Of a stretch of 64,000 nucleotides of DNA, positions 1 to 8,767 are shown piece by piece. The stretch is from Corallincola platygyrae (lineage in GTDB: Bacteria > Pseudomonadota > Gammaproteobacteria > Enterobacterales > Neiellaceae), in contig NZ_BAABLI010000012.1 in NCBI RefSeq assembly GCF_039544265.1, forward strand, positions 1-64,000. The letters run 5' to 3'. Numbering within the stretch: position 1 is the first letter of the stretch; each line of letters opens with the position of its first letter. The translations under genes were made by a program, and so were the position numbers. Under the pieces are notes generated by a model. It made no database searches. It was given only the letters and a program-made list of their open reading frames with translations, and had not been told where the DNA came from.

Positions 1-143
1 GTTATTTCTTTCCGCTGCCTCGCCCTGAGCGAGTGAGGCGGCATTATAGGGACCTTAATCTCATCGTCAACGCTTTTTTTGTGATGCAGACACTGTTCGG
101 TCAGTTATTAACCAGGCCGATATTTAACTTATTGATATTACGA

Positions 144-168
144 AAACGCCCTCGTAACGAGGGCGTTT
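144..168. terminator. Terminator downstream of pssA
   Basis: An 11-bp perfect inverted repeat (AAACGCCCTCG / CGAGGGCGTTT) with a TAA loop. Read on the minus strand the stem is followed by TTTTCG, so it fits a Rho-independent terminator for pssA. The bases to its left (1-143) hold no gene that I can support. They contain a short stem CTCGC-CCTGA-GCGAG near positions 21-36. Confidence 0.75.
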
Positions 169-207
169 AAAAAGATGGAACTGAGCCTAAAACAAGTAAG
201 AAATCGG

Positions 208-1074
208 CTATTTCTTTTCTTCGTCGTTTTCTGCAGTTTCCTCAACGGTAGATGAAGGATTGGCTTTCACTTCCTTTTCCTTTTCATCGCTTTGGTCACT
301 ACTTTCGAAGTCTGCATCATTTCCGTCACCAACCACATGCTCCATCTTTAACTCGCGAACACTGCGCAGGGTCACTACAGGACCTGAAATTGCGTATAGA
401 AGGAATATGGCGAACAACACGAGTGCTGGGTTCGTGGCAACGACAACAAAGATAAGTACCACAACCAAGATCGCAACAAACGAGACCTTCCCTTTCCAGT
501 CGACATCTTTAAAACTGTGATAGCGGAAATTACTCACCATCAGCAACCCAGCAGCAACAGTAATGATGGCAACAATAAAGGATACATCACTACCATTTAT
601 CTCATAGTTGTCACCAACCCAAACCATGCCAGCAATAATCGCTGCAGCAGCTGGACTGGCAAGCCCCTGGAAAAAGCGCTTATCGGCAATACCAACCTGA
701 GTGTTAAATCGCGCCAAGCGCAGCGCGGCACCAGCAACAAAGATAAAGGCGGATAACCAACCAATTTTGCCCAGGTCCACCAAGCCCCAATTGTATGCAA
801 CCAGTGCGGGCGCGATGCCGAAAGACACCATGTCTGCCATGCTGTCATATTCGGCGCCAAATGCACTTTGCGTATTGGTCATACGCGCAACACGGCCATC
901 GAGTCCATCCATAATCATAGCGATAAAGATGGCAACAGCCGCTGCCTCAAATCTTTCATTCATTGAGGCGACTACCGCATAAAATCCTGAAAACAAACCC
1001 GCGGTGGTCAACAGATTTGGCAGGAGATAGATCCCACGATGCTTATGAGATTCTTTTGTCGTATCCTGATTCAT
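208..1074 (-). CDS. pssA: CDP-diacylglycerol--serine O-phosphatidyltransferase
   Basis: This membrane enzyme transfers a phosphatidyl group from CDP-diacylglycerol to serine, the first step to phosphatidylethanolamine. The CDP-alcohol phosphotransferase signature DG-x2-AR-x8-G-x3-D-x3-D is intact around residues 57-82 (DGRVAR ... G ... D ... D). About eight hydrophobic segments follow one another. The N-terminus (MNQDTTKESHKHRGIYLLPNL) is typical of the longer type II PssA of Pseudomonas and Bacillus rather than the unrelated E. coli enzyme. A charged, acidic tail of about 45 residues (rich in D, E, S, K) follows the last membrane segment and is probably disordered and cytoplasmic. The gene is monocistronic and ends at a hairpin terminator. 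Confidence 0.93.
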   Translation of the reverse strand: MNQDTTKESHKHRGIYLLPNLLTTAGLFSGFYAVVASMNERFEAAAVAIFIAMIMDGLDGRVARMTNTQSAFGAEYDSMADMVSFGIAPALVAYNWGLVDLGKIGWLSAFIFVAGAALRLARFNTQVGIADKRFFQGLASPAAAAIIAGMVWVGDNYEINGSDVSFIVAIITVAAGLLMVSNFRYHSFKDVDWKGKVSFVAILVVVLIFVVVATNPALVLFAIFLLYAISGPVVTLRSVRELKMEHVVGDGNDADFESSDQSDEKEKEVKANPSSTVEETAENDEEKK

Positions 1075-1168
1075 ATAAGAGTTTGAGACGTTTAACAGTT
1101 CTTACTTGGGGCACAAGATAGCATAGAGCATCCGTGTTCCGCAGTGGTTATATGAAGGGAAATCCTTG

Positions 1169-1627
1169 ATGCAGACTAAATTTCGTCTGGTTTGTCTAAT
1201 TTTGGCAACACTCATTTCATCATTATTCATCAGAGCTGCCTTTGCCAACCAGGTGGTGTATTTCTGGTATGACGAAAACGGCGTTATCCATTTTGCCGAG
1301 CAACGCCCGTCAGACAGACAGGTCTACGCTGTCGAGATGTTAGAGGCTCCGACAGAGAAGAAAGAAAACAAATATACCTATGAGTCTCTTTTCGAAGATA
1401 AAGAAAAAGCAGCCAAAGAAGCTGAGGCAGAAAAGGAACAACCTAAATATGATATGACCCATGCTAAACAACGCTGCGAAGACGCTAAAAAAACGCTGTG
1501 GATATTGGAGCATAAGAACTTCGTAAGGCAGCAAGGCCGCGATGGCGAGATATCAACACTAAGCTACGAACAAAAATTGGAAATTACTGCCCGCTCGCAG
1601 GAGGAGATAAGCAACTTCTGCAAATGA
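1169..1627 (+). CDS. DUF4124 domain-containing exported protein
   Basis: A small secreted protein of 152 residues. A signal peptide (hydrophobic residues 6-20, cleavage near AFA-NQ) is followed by the DUF4124 pattern VYFWYDENGVIHFAEQRP, a short beta-rich region of unknown role that is common in gammaproteobacterial envelope proteins. The middle (about residues 60-95) is highly charged, rich in K and E, and probably a helix or coiled coil. Two cysteines (RCEDAK and the C-terminal NFCK) could form a disulfide. The ATG at 1169 is preferred over the overlapping TTG at 1166 because a GAAGGGAAA ribosome site lies upstream. It faces clpB and shares a terminator with it. Molecular function unknown. 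Confidence 0.8.
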   Translation: MQTKFRLVCLILATLISSLFIRAAFANQVVYFWYDENGVIHFAEQRPSDRQVYAVEMLEAPTEKKENKYTYESLFEDKEKAAKEAEAEKEQPKYDMTHAKQRCEDAKKTLWILEHKNFVRQQGRDGEISTLSYEQKLEITARSQEEISNFCK

Positions 1628-1640
1628 GCTCTTGATTTCG

Positions 1641-1680
1641 GAAACGAGAAAGGGCCTCAAAAGAGGCCCTTTCTCGTTTC
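1641..1680. terminator. Bidirectional terminator between DUF4124 gene and clpB
   Basis: A perfect 18-bp inverted repeat (GAAACGAGAAAGGGCCTC and its complement) around an AAAA loop lies between two convergent stop codons. Each strand shows a T-rich 3' arm, so it can end transcription in both directions. Confidence 0.85.
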
Positions 1681-1690
1681 TGAGAGTTAA

Positions 1691-4264
1691 TTAGTTTTGA
1701 AATACCAGCTCTCCATCCTGCGCGGTCACCATAATGACCGCTCCCGGAGCAAACTCTCCTTGCAGAAGCCTTTGAGCTAATGGGTTCTCTAGTTCGGTCT
1801 GAATAGCTCGCTTCAACGGTCTGGCGCCATACACGGGATCGAAACCTGCAGATGCCAGCAAGTTCATCGCATCGTCTTCAAGTTCCAGACCAAGGTCTTT
1901 GGCCTGTAATCTCAGCTTCAGACGGTCAATTTGGATCTCAGCAATAGATTTGATCTGTGCTTGGCCAAGCGGATGGAAGACGACAGTGTCATCGATGCGG
2001 TTGATGAACTCAGGGCGGAACTGCTGGCCCACGACCTCCATCACACGCGCTTTCATCGCATCATATTGCTCATCTTTGTGCATATCCTGGATGAGGTCTG
2101 AACCCAAATTGGAGGTCATGATCACCACGGAATTACGAAAATCTACGGTGCGTCCCTGACCATCGGTGAGGCGACCATCATCTAACACCTGCAGCAGGAT
2201 ATTGAAGACATCAGGGTGAGCCTTTTCAACTTCATCCAGCAAAATTACTGAATATGGACGACGTCGGACAGCTTCAGTGAGATAGCCACCCTCTTCGTAA
2301 CCAACGTATCCGGGAGGTGCACCAACAAGCCTTGCGACAGAGTGTTTCTCCATAAACTCAGACATGTCGATACGAACCATGGCTTCGTCAGTGTCAAACA
2401 GGAACTGTGCCAGCGCTTTGCAGAGCTCCGTTTTCCCTACACCAGTGGGTCCCAAAAAGAGAAATGAACCTATTGGACGGGCAGGATCCGATAGCCCGGC
2501 TCGAGATCTGCGAATGGCATTCGCTACTGCCACAACCGCCTCTTCCTGGCCAACGACTCGTTTGTGAAGCCCTTGCTCCATAGAGAGTAACTTCTCGCGC
2601 TCTCCTTCCAACATTTTGGCAACCGGAATGCCTGTCCAACGGGAGAGCACTTCAGCGATCTCGTTGTCAGTAACGCGATTTCGAAGCAACTTCATATCCT
2701 GCATTTCTGCCTGGCTCGCCAGATCCAGCTGCCTTTCCAGCGCAGGGATACGGCCGTACTGCAATTCAGACATGCGATTCAGATCGCTGGCTCGGCGCGC
2801 AGTTTCCAACTCCATACGCGCCTGTTCCAATTCTGCTTTGATATTTTGCGTACCTGACAACGCCGCTTTTTCGGACGTCCACACTTCTTCCAGCTCAGTG
2901 AACTTGCGTTCGTTTTCCCGGAGCTCGCCATCCAGTTTATCTAAACGCTTTTTACTGGCTTCGTCAGACTCTTTTTCCAGTGCCTGCCTTTCCAATTTAA
3001 GCTGAATGATACGTCGCTCCAAGCGATCTAACTCTTCCGGTTTAGAGTCGATCTGAATACGAATACGAGACGCTGCCTCATCGATCAGATCGATCGCTTT
3101 GTCTGGCAGCTGACGATCTGAGATATACCTATGGGATAAACTCGCCGCGGCAACAATCGCAGGGTCAGTGATCTCAACGGCGTGGTGAAGTTCGTACCGC
3201 TCTTTTAAGCCACGAAGAATGGCGATGGTATCTTCAACGTTGGGTTGCTCGACTAAGACTTTCTGGAAGCGACGCTCCAGTGCGGCATCTTTCTCCACAT
3301 ACTGTCGATACTCGTCCAAGGTGGTGGCACCAACACAATGCAGTTCACCACGAGCGAGTGCAGGCTTAAGCATATTACCCGCGTCCATGGCGCCTTCACC
3401 TTTACCGGCCCCCACCATGGTATGCAGTTCATCAATAAAGAGGATGACCTGCCCCTCTTCTTTGGACAGTTCATTCAGAACAGCTTTAAGACGTTCTTCA
3501 AACTCACCTCGGTACTTCGCTCCCGCAAGCAAACTGCCCATGTCCAATGAAAGAACACGTTTGTTTTTCAACCCTTCAGGCACTTCGCCATTAATAATTC
3601 GCTGAGCTAAACCTTCCACGATAGCTGTTTTACCTACACCAGGCTCACCAATAAGTACCGGGTTGTTCTTGGTACGGCGCTGCAGAACCTGAATCGTTCT
3701 GCGGATCTCCTCGTCACGACCGATCACAGGATCTAGTTTGCCCTGCTCAGCTCTTTCGGTGAGATCTATGGTGTATTTGTCCAGTGCCTGCCGTTGATCT
3801 TCGGCATTTGGGTCGTCGACCTTCTGGCCACCACGCACTTGCTCGATAGCCTTCTCAACAGACGCTTTGTCTAATCCCAGCTCCCTGAGGTGCTGCCCAA
3901 GCTCACCCTGCTCGTCAACTGCCGCCAGGATAAACAACTCGCTTGAGATAAATTTGTCTTTGCGCTTTTGCGCTAGCTTGTCACACAGGTTGAAAAGCGA
4001 GATCAATGCAGAGGAAAGCTGAACATCACCGCCAATGCCTTCTACCTTTGGCAAACGGTCTAGGGTCGCGCCTAATTTGCTGCGCAGAGCGGAAACATCA
4101 AGCCCTGCCGTTTGAAGCAAATGACGACCACTTCCGCCTTCCTGATTTAACAGCGCCATCATCAGATGAGCTGGCTCAATGAACTGGTGATCACGGCCAA
4201 GAGCCATGGACTGAGCGTCAGAAATGGCAAGTTGAAACTTGCTAGTGAGCTTATCAATACGCAT
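1691..4264 (-). CDS. clpB: ATP-dependent disaggregase chaperone ClpB
   Basis: Hexameric AAA+ machine that, with DnaK/DnaJ/GrpE, pulls polypeptides out of aggregates after heat stress. Its length of 857 residues is that of E. coli ClpB. The order is the Clp N-domain (1-145), AAA-1 with Walker A GEPGVGKT and Walker B VILFIDELH, a charged coiled-coil middle domain (about 410-520), AAA-2 with Walker A GPTGVGKT and Walker B VILLDEVEKAH, and the C-terminal D2-small domain. No ClpP-binding loop (IGF/L) is expected or seen. The start MRIDKLTSKFQ is the family start. A sigma-32-like promoter lies upstream (4301-4329). The neighbours pgeF, rluD and bamD keep the Pseudomonas gene order. Confidence 0.97.
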   Translation of the reverse strand: MRIDKLTSKFQLAISDAQSMALGRDHQFIEPAHLMMALLNQEGGSGRHLLQTAGLDVSALRSKLGATLDRLPKVEGIGGDVQLSSALISLFNLCDKLAQKRKDKFISSELFILAAVDEQGELGQHLRELGLDKASVEKAIEQVRGGQKVDDPNAEDQRQALDKYTIDLTERAEQGKLDPVIGRDEEIRRTIQVLQRRTKNNPVLIGEPGVGKTAIVEGLAQRIINGEVPEGLKNKRVLSLDMGSLLAGAKYRGEFEERLKAVLNELSKEEGQVILFIDELHTMVGAGKGEGAMDAGNMLKPALARGELHCVGATTLDEYRQYVEKDAALERRFQKVLVEQPNVEDTIAILRGLKERYELHHAVEITDPAIVAAASLSHRYISDRQLPDKAIDLIDEAASRIRIQIDSKPEELDRLERRIIQLKLERQALEKESDEASKKRLDKLDGELRENERKFTELEEVWTSEKAALSGTQNIKAELEQARMELETARRASDLNRMSELQYGRIPALERQLDLASQAEMQDMKLLRNRVTDNEIAEVLSRWTGIPVAKMLEGEREKLLSMEQGLHKRVVGQEEAVVAVANAIRRSRAGLSDPARPIGSFLFLGPTGVGKTELCKALAQFLFDTDEAMVRIDMSEFMEKHSVARLVGAPPGYVGYEEGGYLTEAVRRRPYSVILLDEVEKAHPDVFNILLQVLDDGRLTDGQGRTVDFRNSVVIMTSNLGSDLIQDMHKDEQYDAMKARVMEVVGQQFRPEFINRIDDTVVFHPLGQAQIKSIAEIQIDRLKLRLQAKDLGLELEDDAMNLLASAGFDPVYGARPLKRAIQTELENPLAQRLLQGEFAPGAVIMVTAQDGELVFQN

Positions 4265-4300
4265 TAGTTAGCTCCCAAAATAATATCTAATATGAATACT

Positions 4301-4329
4301 ATCTGGGCACTATTGGTCTCGATTTCAAG
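4301..4329 (-). promoter_or_regulatory. Heat-shock (sigma-32 type) promoter of clpB
   Basis: On the minus strand CTTGAAA (4329-4323) is followed after 14 bases by GCCCAGAT (4308-4301). This resembles the RpoH consensus CTTGAAA-N11-16-CCCCATnT and sits 37-65 bases upstream of the clpB ATG. The -35 element matches exactly; the -10 element is imperfect. The assignment rests on sequence similarity and on the known heat-shock control of clpB. Confidence 0.65.
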
Positions 4330-4374
4330 TCACTTTATAGAAGAATGGTGGGCAAAAGAGCGGGAATATTACCG

Positions 4375-5121
4375 CTAATTTGTCATCCAAATAGCTGCGG
4401 CCATGCGGCCAGTATTGCCATCTCTACGGTGGGAAAAGAACACTGACTCCTGACTGTAGGTGCATAGGCCAGAGTCAGCAATGTCGACAATACCAAGGCT
4501 CTGTAACCTCTGAGTCGCTAATAAAGGTAGATTGGCGTAAAACTTGTTTGGTTGAGTTTTCGAAGCAGTAAAACAAGCAGCAGAAGCTTCCCGTTGCGAA
4601 ACAAATTTTTTGCGAACTTCAGCACCCACTTCAAATGCATAAGGCCCGATACAGGGCCCTAACCATGCCATTAGATCGCATGCGTTGCCGCGATAACCAG
4701 CTACGGCATTTTCAACAATACCATCAGCCAAACCGCGCCAACCGGCATGCACTGCCGATATCCAAGTTCCCTGACGATTGCACAGCAGTATTGGAAGACA
4801 ATCTGCCGTCATGATCACTAATGGCGTAGATTGTTTTGTTGTAATGGCGCCATCGGCCTCTGGCACATCACTGCTAAGGGAATCCACCGCCAGAATGCGA
4901 GTGCCATGCACCTGGGTAAGCCATTGAGGCGCGCTAGGCATAAAAGCGTCAGCAACAAATCGACGCCTGTTTTCAGCAACATCCGCCTCATTGTCACCAA
5001 CATGGTTGCCGAGATTGAACGATAGCCATGGCTCGCTGCTCACTCCACCTATTCTGGTAGAATAAACAGCTCGCACATTTGCAGGGGCGGGCCAGTCAAC
5101 CTCACACACCGACGTTACCAC
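4375..5121 (-). CDS. pgeF: Peptidoglycan editing factor PgeF (YfiH, laccase-like domain)
   Basis: Member of the YfiH/DUF152 family (248 residues). In E. coli the protein removes mis-incorporated amino acids from peptidoglycan precursors; purified family members also show polyphenol oxidase and purine nucleoside phosphorylase activities. The metal-binding signature is present: LTQVHGTRI (His), MTADCLPILL (Cys) and VHAGWRGLADGIV (His). The GTG start at 5121 overlaps the rluD stop codon by 7 bases, which suggests translational coupling and co-transcription. No signal peptide is present, so the protein is cytoplasmic. The oxidase name often given to this family is historical. Confidence 0.92.
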   Translation of the reverse strand: MVTSVCEVDWPAPANVRAVYSTRIGGVSSEPWLSFNLGNHVGDNEADVAENRRRFVADAFMPSAPQWLTQVHGTRILAVDSLSSDVPEADGAITTKQSTPLVIMTADCLPILLCNRQGTWISAVHAGWRGLADGIVENAVAGYRGNACDLMAWLGPCIGPYAFEVGAEVRKKFVSQREASAACFTASKTQPNKFYANLPLLATQRLQSLGIVDIADSGLCTYSQESVFFSHRRDGNTGRMAAAIWMTN

Positions 5122-6089
5122 TGAGGCTCCGGGTTCGCTTCAAAGTCTGCTTTAAACGCGTCAACCATAGCCAACATGTCGTCGGGAACAGGCGCCTGCC
5201 AACTCATAAAGTCACCAGTAATGGGATGCTCCAGCTCAAGCCGAGCAGCATGAAGCGCCTGACGTCGGAACCCTCTCAACGCCTTCAACAATTCCTCCGA
5301 AGCGGCTCTGGGCGGTTTTGGTCGCCCACCATAAGTATAATCGCCAACCAGTGGGTGTTTAAGATGTGCCATATGTACACGGATCTGATGGGTACGACCT
5401 GTTTCCAGTCTCAAACGCAACCTAGAATGTGCACGATACTTTTCCATTACCCGGTAATGGGTCACTGCATCACGGCCATTAGGAACAACCGCCATATGGG
5501 TGCGCTGTGTAGGATGCCTGCCGATAGGCGCTTCGACACGACCACCAGCCGTTAGCAAGCCATTTACCAAGGCCTCGTACTCTCGTGTGATCTGTCTGGC
5601 CTGCAATCTTTCGACTAGATGGGTTTGTGCTGGCACCGTTTTCGCTACCACCATCAGCCCCGTAGTATCTTTGTCTAAACGATGAACAATGCCCGCTCTG
5701 GGCACTTCAATGATCTTTGGATAATGATGCAGAAGCGCATTTAGAACCGTGCCTGTGGGATTTCCTGCTCCTGGATGCACGACAAGACCAGCAGGTTTAT
5801 TGATGACCAGGATGTCATCATCCTCATAAACAATATTGAGTGGAATAGCTTCGGCTTCCCACTCGCCCTGCTCTTCAAGCTCTGCTTCAACTTTGACGAC
5901 CTCTCCACCCATTAACTTAAGCTTGGGTACAGAAACAACGTCTCCATCAATACTGACCAGTCCATCAAGTATCCACTGCTTTATGCGACTGCGGCTGTAA
6001 TCACTAAAGAGTTCAGCCAATACTTGATCAAGTCTCTTTCCACCAAGTTCAAAAGGAACTTCGCTTTGTAATGAAATCTTTTCCGCCAT
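5115..6089 (-). CDS. rluD: 23S rRNA pseudouridine(1911/1915/1917) synthase
   Basis: Converts three uridines of helix 69 of 23S rRNA to pseudouridine late in 50S assembly. An S4 RNA-binding domain (about residues 16-75) precedes the RluA-type catalytic domain. The motif HRLDKDTTGLMVVAK holds the catalytic Asp. The ATG at 6089 (MAEKISLQSEV) is chosen over an in-frame ATG at 6107 because AAGG lies seven bases upstream of it, giving 324 residues against 326 in E. coli. It is divergent from bamD, an arrangement conserved in Pseudomonas and enteric bacteria. Confidence 0.95.
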   Translation of the reverse strand: MAEKISLQSEVPFELGGKRLDQVLAELFSDYSRSRIKQWILDGLVSIDGDVVSVPKLKLMGGEVVKVEAELEEQGEWEAEAIPLNIVYEDDDILVINKPAGLVVHPGAGNPTGTVLNALLHHYPKIIEVPRAGIVHRLDKDTTGLMVVAKTVPAQTHLVERLQARQITREYEALVNGLLTAGGRVEAPIGRHPTQRTHMAVVPNGRDAVTHYRVMEKYRAHSRLRLRLETGRTHQIRVHMAHLKHPLVGDYTYGGRPKPPRAASEELLKALRGFRRQALHAARLELEHPITGDFMSWQAPVPDDMLAMVDAFKADFEANPEPQW

Positions 6090-6210
6090 GGGCGACCTTA
6101 TTAACATAACGCTTAGCTGCTATTGTACAGTGCTATTGCGACTGGGGTACAATCCCTGGCCAAAGTAAAAGGCCAAGCATCCTGTTAACCGGAACAACAA
6201 CGATTAGAAA

Positions 6211-6966
6211 ATGAGAAAATTTCTGCTGCCATTAGCGCTTATTGCATTGTTAAGTGCCTGTTCAAACAGTAATCAAACTGTTGAGCGCGTTCCCGAAAAA
6301 TCACCAGCGGCACTCTATCAAGACGCACAGGAGGCGCTAGAAGTTGGCAACTTTTTAACCTCCATCCAGACCCTTGAAGCGCTCGCATCTCGCTATCCAT
6401 TTGGCCCATATGCTCATCAAACACAGCTAGACTTACTGTATGCCTACTACAAATCAGGACAAACAGCGCAAGCACTGGCGACAGCAGATCGATTTATTCG
6501 ACTGAATCCTACTCACCCAGACAACGACTATGTTTACTACATGAGAGGACTGGTAAATGTTGAAGCCGATGGTGAGATTCTACATGACCTCTTAGGCATT
6601 GACCGCTCAGACAGGGATCCAGGTCTAATCAAACAAGCCTTCGATGACTTCTCGAAAGTAGTATCTCGTTACCCAGACAGCAAATTTGCCCCTGATGCCA
6701 GACAGCGGATGATATTTATCAAAGAACGTTTGGCCCGGCACGAATTGTCGGTTGCTAACTATTACATTGAACGAGAGGCATACATCGCGGCGGCGAACCG
6801 AGGGCGTTATATCATTGAAACGTTTGGCGATACGCGAGCTTCTGAGGGTGCATTGGAAGTGATGGTTCGCGCTTATGAAAAGCTAGGACTTGATGACTTA
6901 AAAGCAGATGCAGAGGCAACGCTTAGACTCAACTTTCCAGATAATGAGTTAGTCTCTAAAAGTTAA
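6211..6966 (+). CDS. bamD: Outer membrane protein assembly factor BamD (lipoprotein)
   Basis: Essential lipoprotein of the BAM complex that inserts beta-barrel proteins into the outer membrane. The lipobox LLSAC places the lipidated Cys at residue 17. The remainder is a string of tetratricopeptide repeats (ALYQDAQEALEVGNF..., YPFGPYAHQTQLDLLYAYYKSG..., DFSKVVSRYPDSKFAPDARQRM). At 251 residues it has the usual length. It has its own divergent promoter region with rluD and a strong terminator shared with the facing PII gene. Pseudomonas carries pilS-pilR next in this position; here they are absent. Confidence 0.96.
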   Translation: MRKFLLPLALIALLSACSNSNQTVERVPEKSPAALYQDAQEALEVGNFLTSIQTLEALASRYPFGPYAHQTQLDLLYAYYKSGQTAQALATADRFIRLNPTHPDNDYVYYMRGLVNVEADGEILHDLLGIDRSDRDPGLIKQAFDDFSKVVSRYPDSKFAPDARQRMIFIKERLARHELSVANYYIEREAYIAAANRGRYIIETFGDTRASEGALEVMVRAYEKLGLDDLKADAEATLRLNFPDNELVSKS

Positions 6967-6994
6967 AAAAGGGAGCCTGATGGCTCCCTTTTTT
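6965..6994. terminator. Bidirectional terminator between bamD and glnB
   Basis: A perfect inverted repeat AAAAAAGGGAGCC-TGAT-GGCTCCCTTTTTT. The A-tract and T-tract on the two sides let it work for both converging genes. Confidence 0.9.
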
Positions 6995-7007
6995 ATTGAA
7001 ACCGAGC

Positions 7008-7346
7008 TTATACCGCTTCAGTACCTTCTTCACCAGTACGAATGCGAATAACGCGAGCAACGTCTGATACAAATATCTTACCGTCGCCAATCTTGCCGGA
7101 CTTGGCTGTGTTTGCAATCACTTCGATAACGCGGTCGACATCGTCGTCATTGACGATCAAATCAATCTTCATTTTAGGCAGGAAGTCCACCATATATTCA
7201 GCGCCACGATAGAGCTCTGTATGTCCTTTCTGACGACCAAAGCCTTTTACCTCTGTTACCGTCATACCAGTAATGCCGATCTCTGCCAGGGCCTCGCGAA
7301 CGTCGTCAAGCTTAAATGGCTTGATTATCGCTTCAACCTTTTTCAT
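7008..7346 (-). CDS. glnB: Nitrogen regulatory protein P-II
   Basis: Trimeric signal protein that senses ATP/ADP, 2-oxoglutarate and, through uridylylation, glutamine, and then controls NtrB, GlnE or AmtB. All 112 residues fit the family. The T-loop sequence RQKGHTELYRGAEY contains the uridylylated Tyr51. The PROSITE-type signature GDGKIFVSDVARVIRIRTGE closes the domain. No amtB lies beside it, so I name it glnB rather than glnK; that choice is an inference. No clear sigma-54 promoter was found upstream. Confidence 0.93.
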   Translation of the reverse strand: MKKVEAIIKPFKLDDVREALAEIGITGMTVTEVKGFGRQKGHTELYRGAEYMVDFLPKMKIDLIVNDDDVDRVIEVIANTAKSGKIGDGKIFVSDVARVIRIRTGEEGTEAV

Positions 7347-7855
7347 GCGTCTTTCCTCTTAATATCTTATAAATGCCTACGGCCAAATCCTGAGCAAATA
7401 GGACAACGTCGACCTTTGCCAATTTTCATTTTGTTATTTTGCGCAAACTGTCTTTCAAAGAGATCAGTCTTAATCAATCAAACATATTGAATGCTAGCTG
7501 TCACTGTAACTAGCAGATACCAATTTCGCTACTTCTTTGTCGGCCAAAACGTAGTAATCGAGAATCAGATCAAGTTCATAGCGCCGCCCTTAAAACTAAA
7601 CACAGGTATCAGCCAAACTCAAACATCTCTAAACAAGCATATATAAGTAGTGACATAGCGATTATCGAAACGTTGCCATTGGCACAAGAATCAGCGCCAG
7701 AATAGTGATCCCGAACACCACAGATCTGCTCAGATACGACATAGTTCACAGATCTAAGTGTAGATTGAGAATAGATATGTATAGATGGGTTAACCGAGGT
7801 TTGCTGGTGTAAACTGGCAGGCTCGAAAAGTTATCTTTTATGGTACGGGAATATC
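7347..7855. other. Intergenic region between glnB and fimT
   Basis: About 510 bases with no supportable gene, placed between two divergent genes, so both promoters must lie here. I could not identify convincing sigma-70 or sigma-54 hexamers. A short inverted repeat TGCTAG (7492-7497) / CTAGCA (7510-7515) is present and may be chance. The base composition is richer in A+T than the flanking genes. Confidence 0.5.
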
Positions 7856-8362
7856 ATGCGCAGTAAAGATTCAGGATTCACGCTAGTAGAGTTGATGGTA
7901 ACTTTGGCTATAGCAGTGATATTAGCGACACTGGCAGCCCCTTCCTTTATCGACTCTTTAGAGAGTTCTAGAGCCAAAAGTGCCAGTAACGATATACATA
8001 AAGCATTTCAATTAGCTCGCGGGGAAGCTGTCGCAAGAAAGATACCAACTACCGTTTGCCCGATGGAGACGACCTCATGCGGTACCGATTGGAGCAAAGG
8101 AATAGCGGTGTTTCAGGATGCTAACGGCAATGGAGCTTTTGACAATGGTACAGATACTTTCCTGAAAAAAGTCGATATATTCAGCACACAAGATTTAATC
8201 AAGGCGACCGGTTCAAGCGTCACATTTTCAGTTCAGGGCACAACAACCGACATGTTAACCATCAACTATTGCCCAGGAAAAGAAGCGACCAATGGACGTA
8301 AAGTTGTTCTTTCTATGTCCGGACGTTCTCGCGTTTCCAAAGAAGCCATTAGCTGCAATTAA
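7856..8362 (+). CDS. GspH/FimT family type IV minor pilin
   Basis: Prepilin-like protein of 168 residues. The prepilin peptidase site DSG^FTLVELM is at residues 7-14, with Glu at mature position 5 and a hydrophobic helix to about residue 30. The C-terminal GspH domain has two cysteine pairs (CPMETTSC and YCPG ... SCN). FimT/FimU-type pilins help prime pilus assembly, and FimT is a DNA-binding uptake factor in some species. GGGA six bases before the ATG supports the start. Unlike the usual Pseudomonas arrangement this gene faces the pilV-pilE operon instead of leading it, and no second fimU-like gene is seen. Confidence 0.85.
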   Translation: MRSKDSGFTLVELMVTLAIAVILATLAAPSFIDSLESSRAKSASNDIHKAFQLARGEAVARKIPTTVCPMETTSCGTDWSKGIAVFQDANGNGAFDNGTDTFLKKVDIFSTQDLIKATGSSVTFSVQGTTTDMLTINYCPGKEATNGRKVVLSMSGRSRVSKEAISCN

Positions 8363-8395
8363 GTCTGCCATCTGAAATTTCTTAGCCATTAAAAA

Positions 8396-8425
8396 GCCAG
8401 TGCTTTTGTGCACTGGCTTTTTTTT
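8396..8425 (+). terminator. Terminator downstream of fimT-like gene
   Basis: An 8-bp stem GCCAGTGC / GCACTGGC around TTTTGT, followed by eight T residues. The upstream A-tract (8391-8395) lets it also serve the facing pilus operon. Confidence 0.88.
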
Positions 8426-8459
8426 GTAACACGGTCCCACTTATACGGAAAAGCTCAAA

Positions 8460-8765
8460 CTACATCGGTGTTTTATCTTCTAAGCTACGCGCTTTTCTAT
8501 TTTCGAAGTCTGAGAATTTCGGCCTGCACTCAAAATACTTTTTAACGTTTAACTGGCTAATACCATTATCAGCATAAACAGGAAGCGCCTTTAACTGTGA
8601 TTCAGTGTCGACATTTGACTCTGGAGTGAATCGATAGTGAACAATTTGTCGTTCACCACTATCCAGCATAACGTAACACTTCCACTCTTCTTCAGCTGAC
8701 GCTGCGAGTGACTGAAAACTCGCAGCAACAGAGCTGAACACCAGACCCATCAAAAATTTGTTCAT
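8460..8765 (-). CDS. TapY2-like small exported type IV pilus-associated protein
   Basis: A 101-residue exported protein at the distal end of the pilus operon. A signal peptide (MNKFLMGLVFSSVAASF...) precedes a compact domain with WKCYV and FECRP cysteines and the pattern DSGERQIVHY ... LKALPVYADNG ... VKKYFECRP. This resembles the TapY2 proteins that follow tapY1/pilE in Shewanella and Aeromonas. Two adjacent ATG codons (8768, 8765) are possible. The second has the better five-base spacing from GGAGG; the first would overlap the pilE stop as TAATG. The family assignment is from pattern memory and the role in pilus assembly is inferred from context. Confidence 0.6.
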   Translation of the reverse strand: MNKFLMGLVFSSVAASFQSLAASAEEEWKCYVMLDSGERQIVHYRFTPESNVDTESQLKALPVYADNGISQLNVKKYFECRPKFSDFENRKARSLEDKTPM

Positions 8766-8767
8766 CA

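Noticed and set aside
7492..7515. TGCTAG / CTAGCA inverted repeat
   Set aside because: Only six base pairs with a 12-base loop; too weak to claim as an operator or terminator.
7687..7704. TGGCAC ... GC element before the fimT-like gene as a sigma-54 promoter
   Set aside because: The distance between GG and GC is one base too long and the -12 box TTGC is not present.
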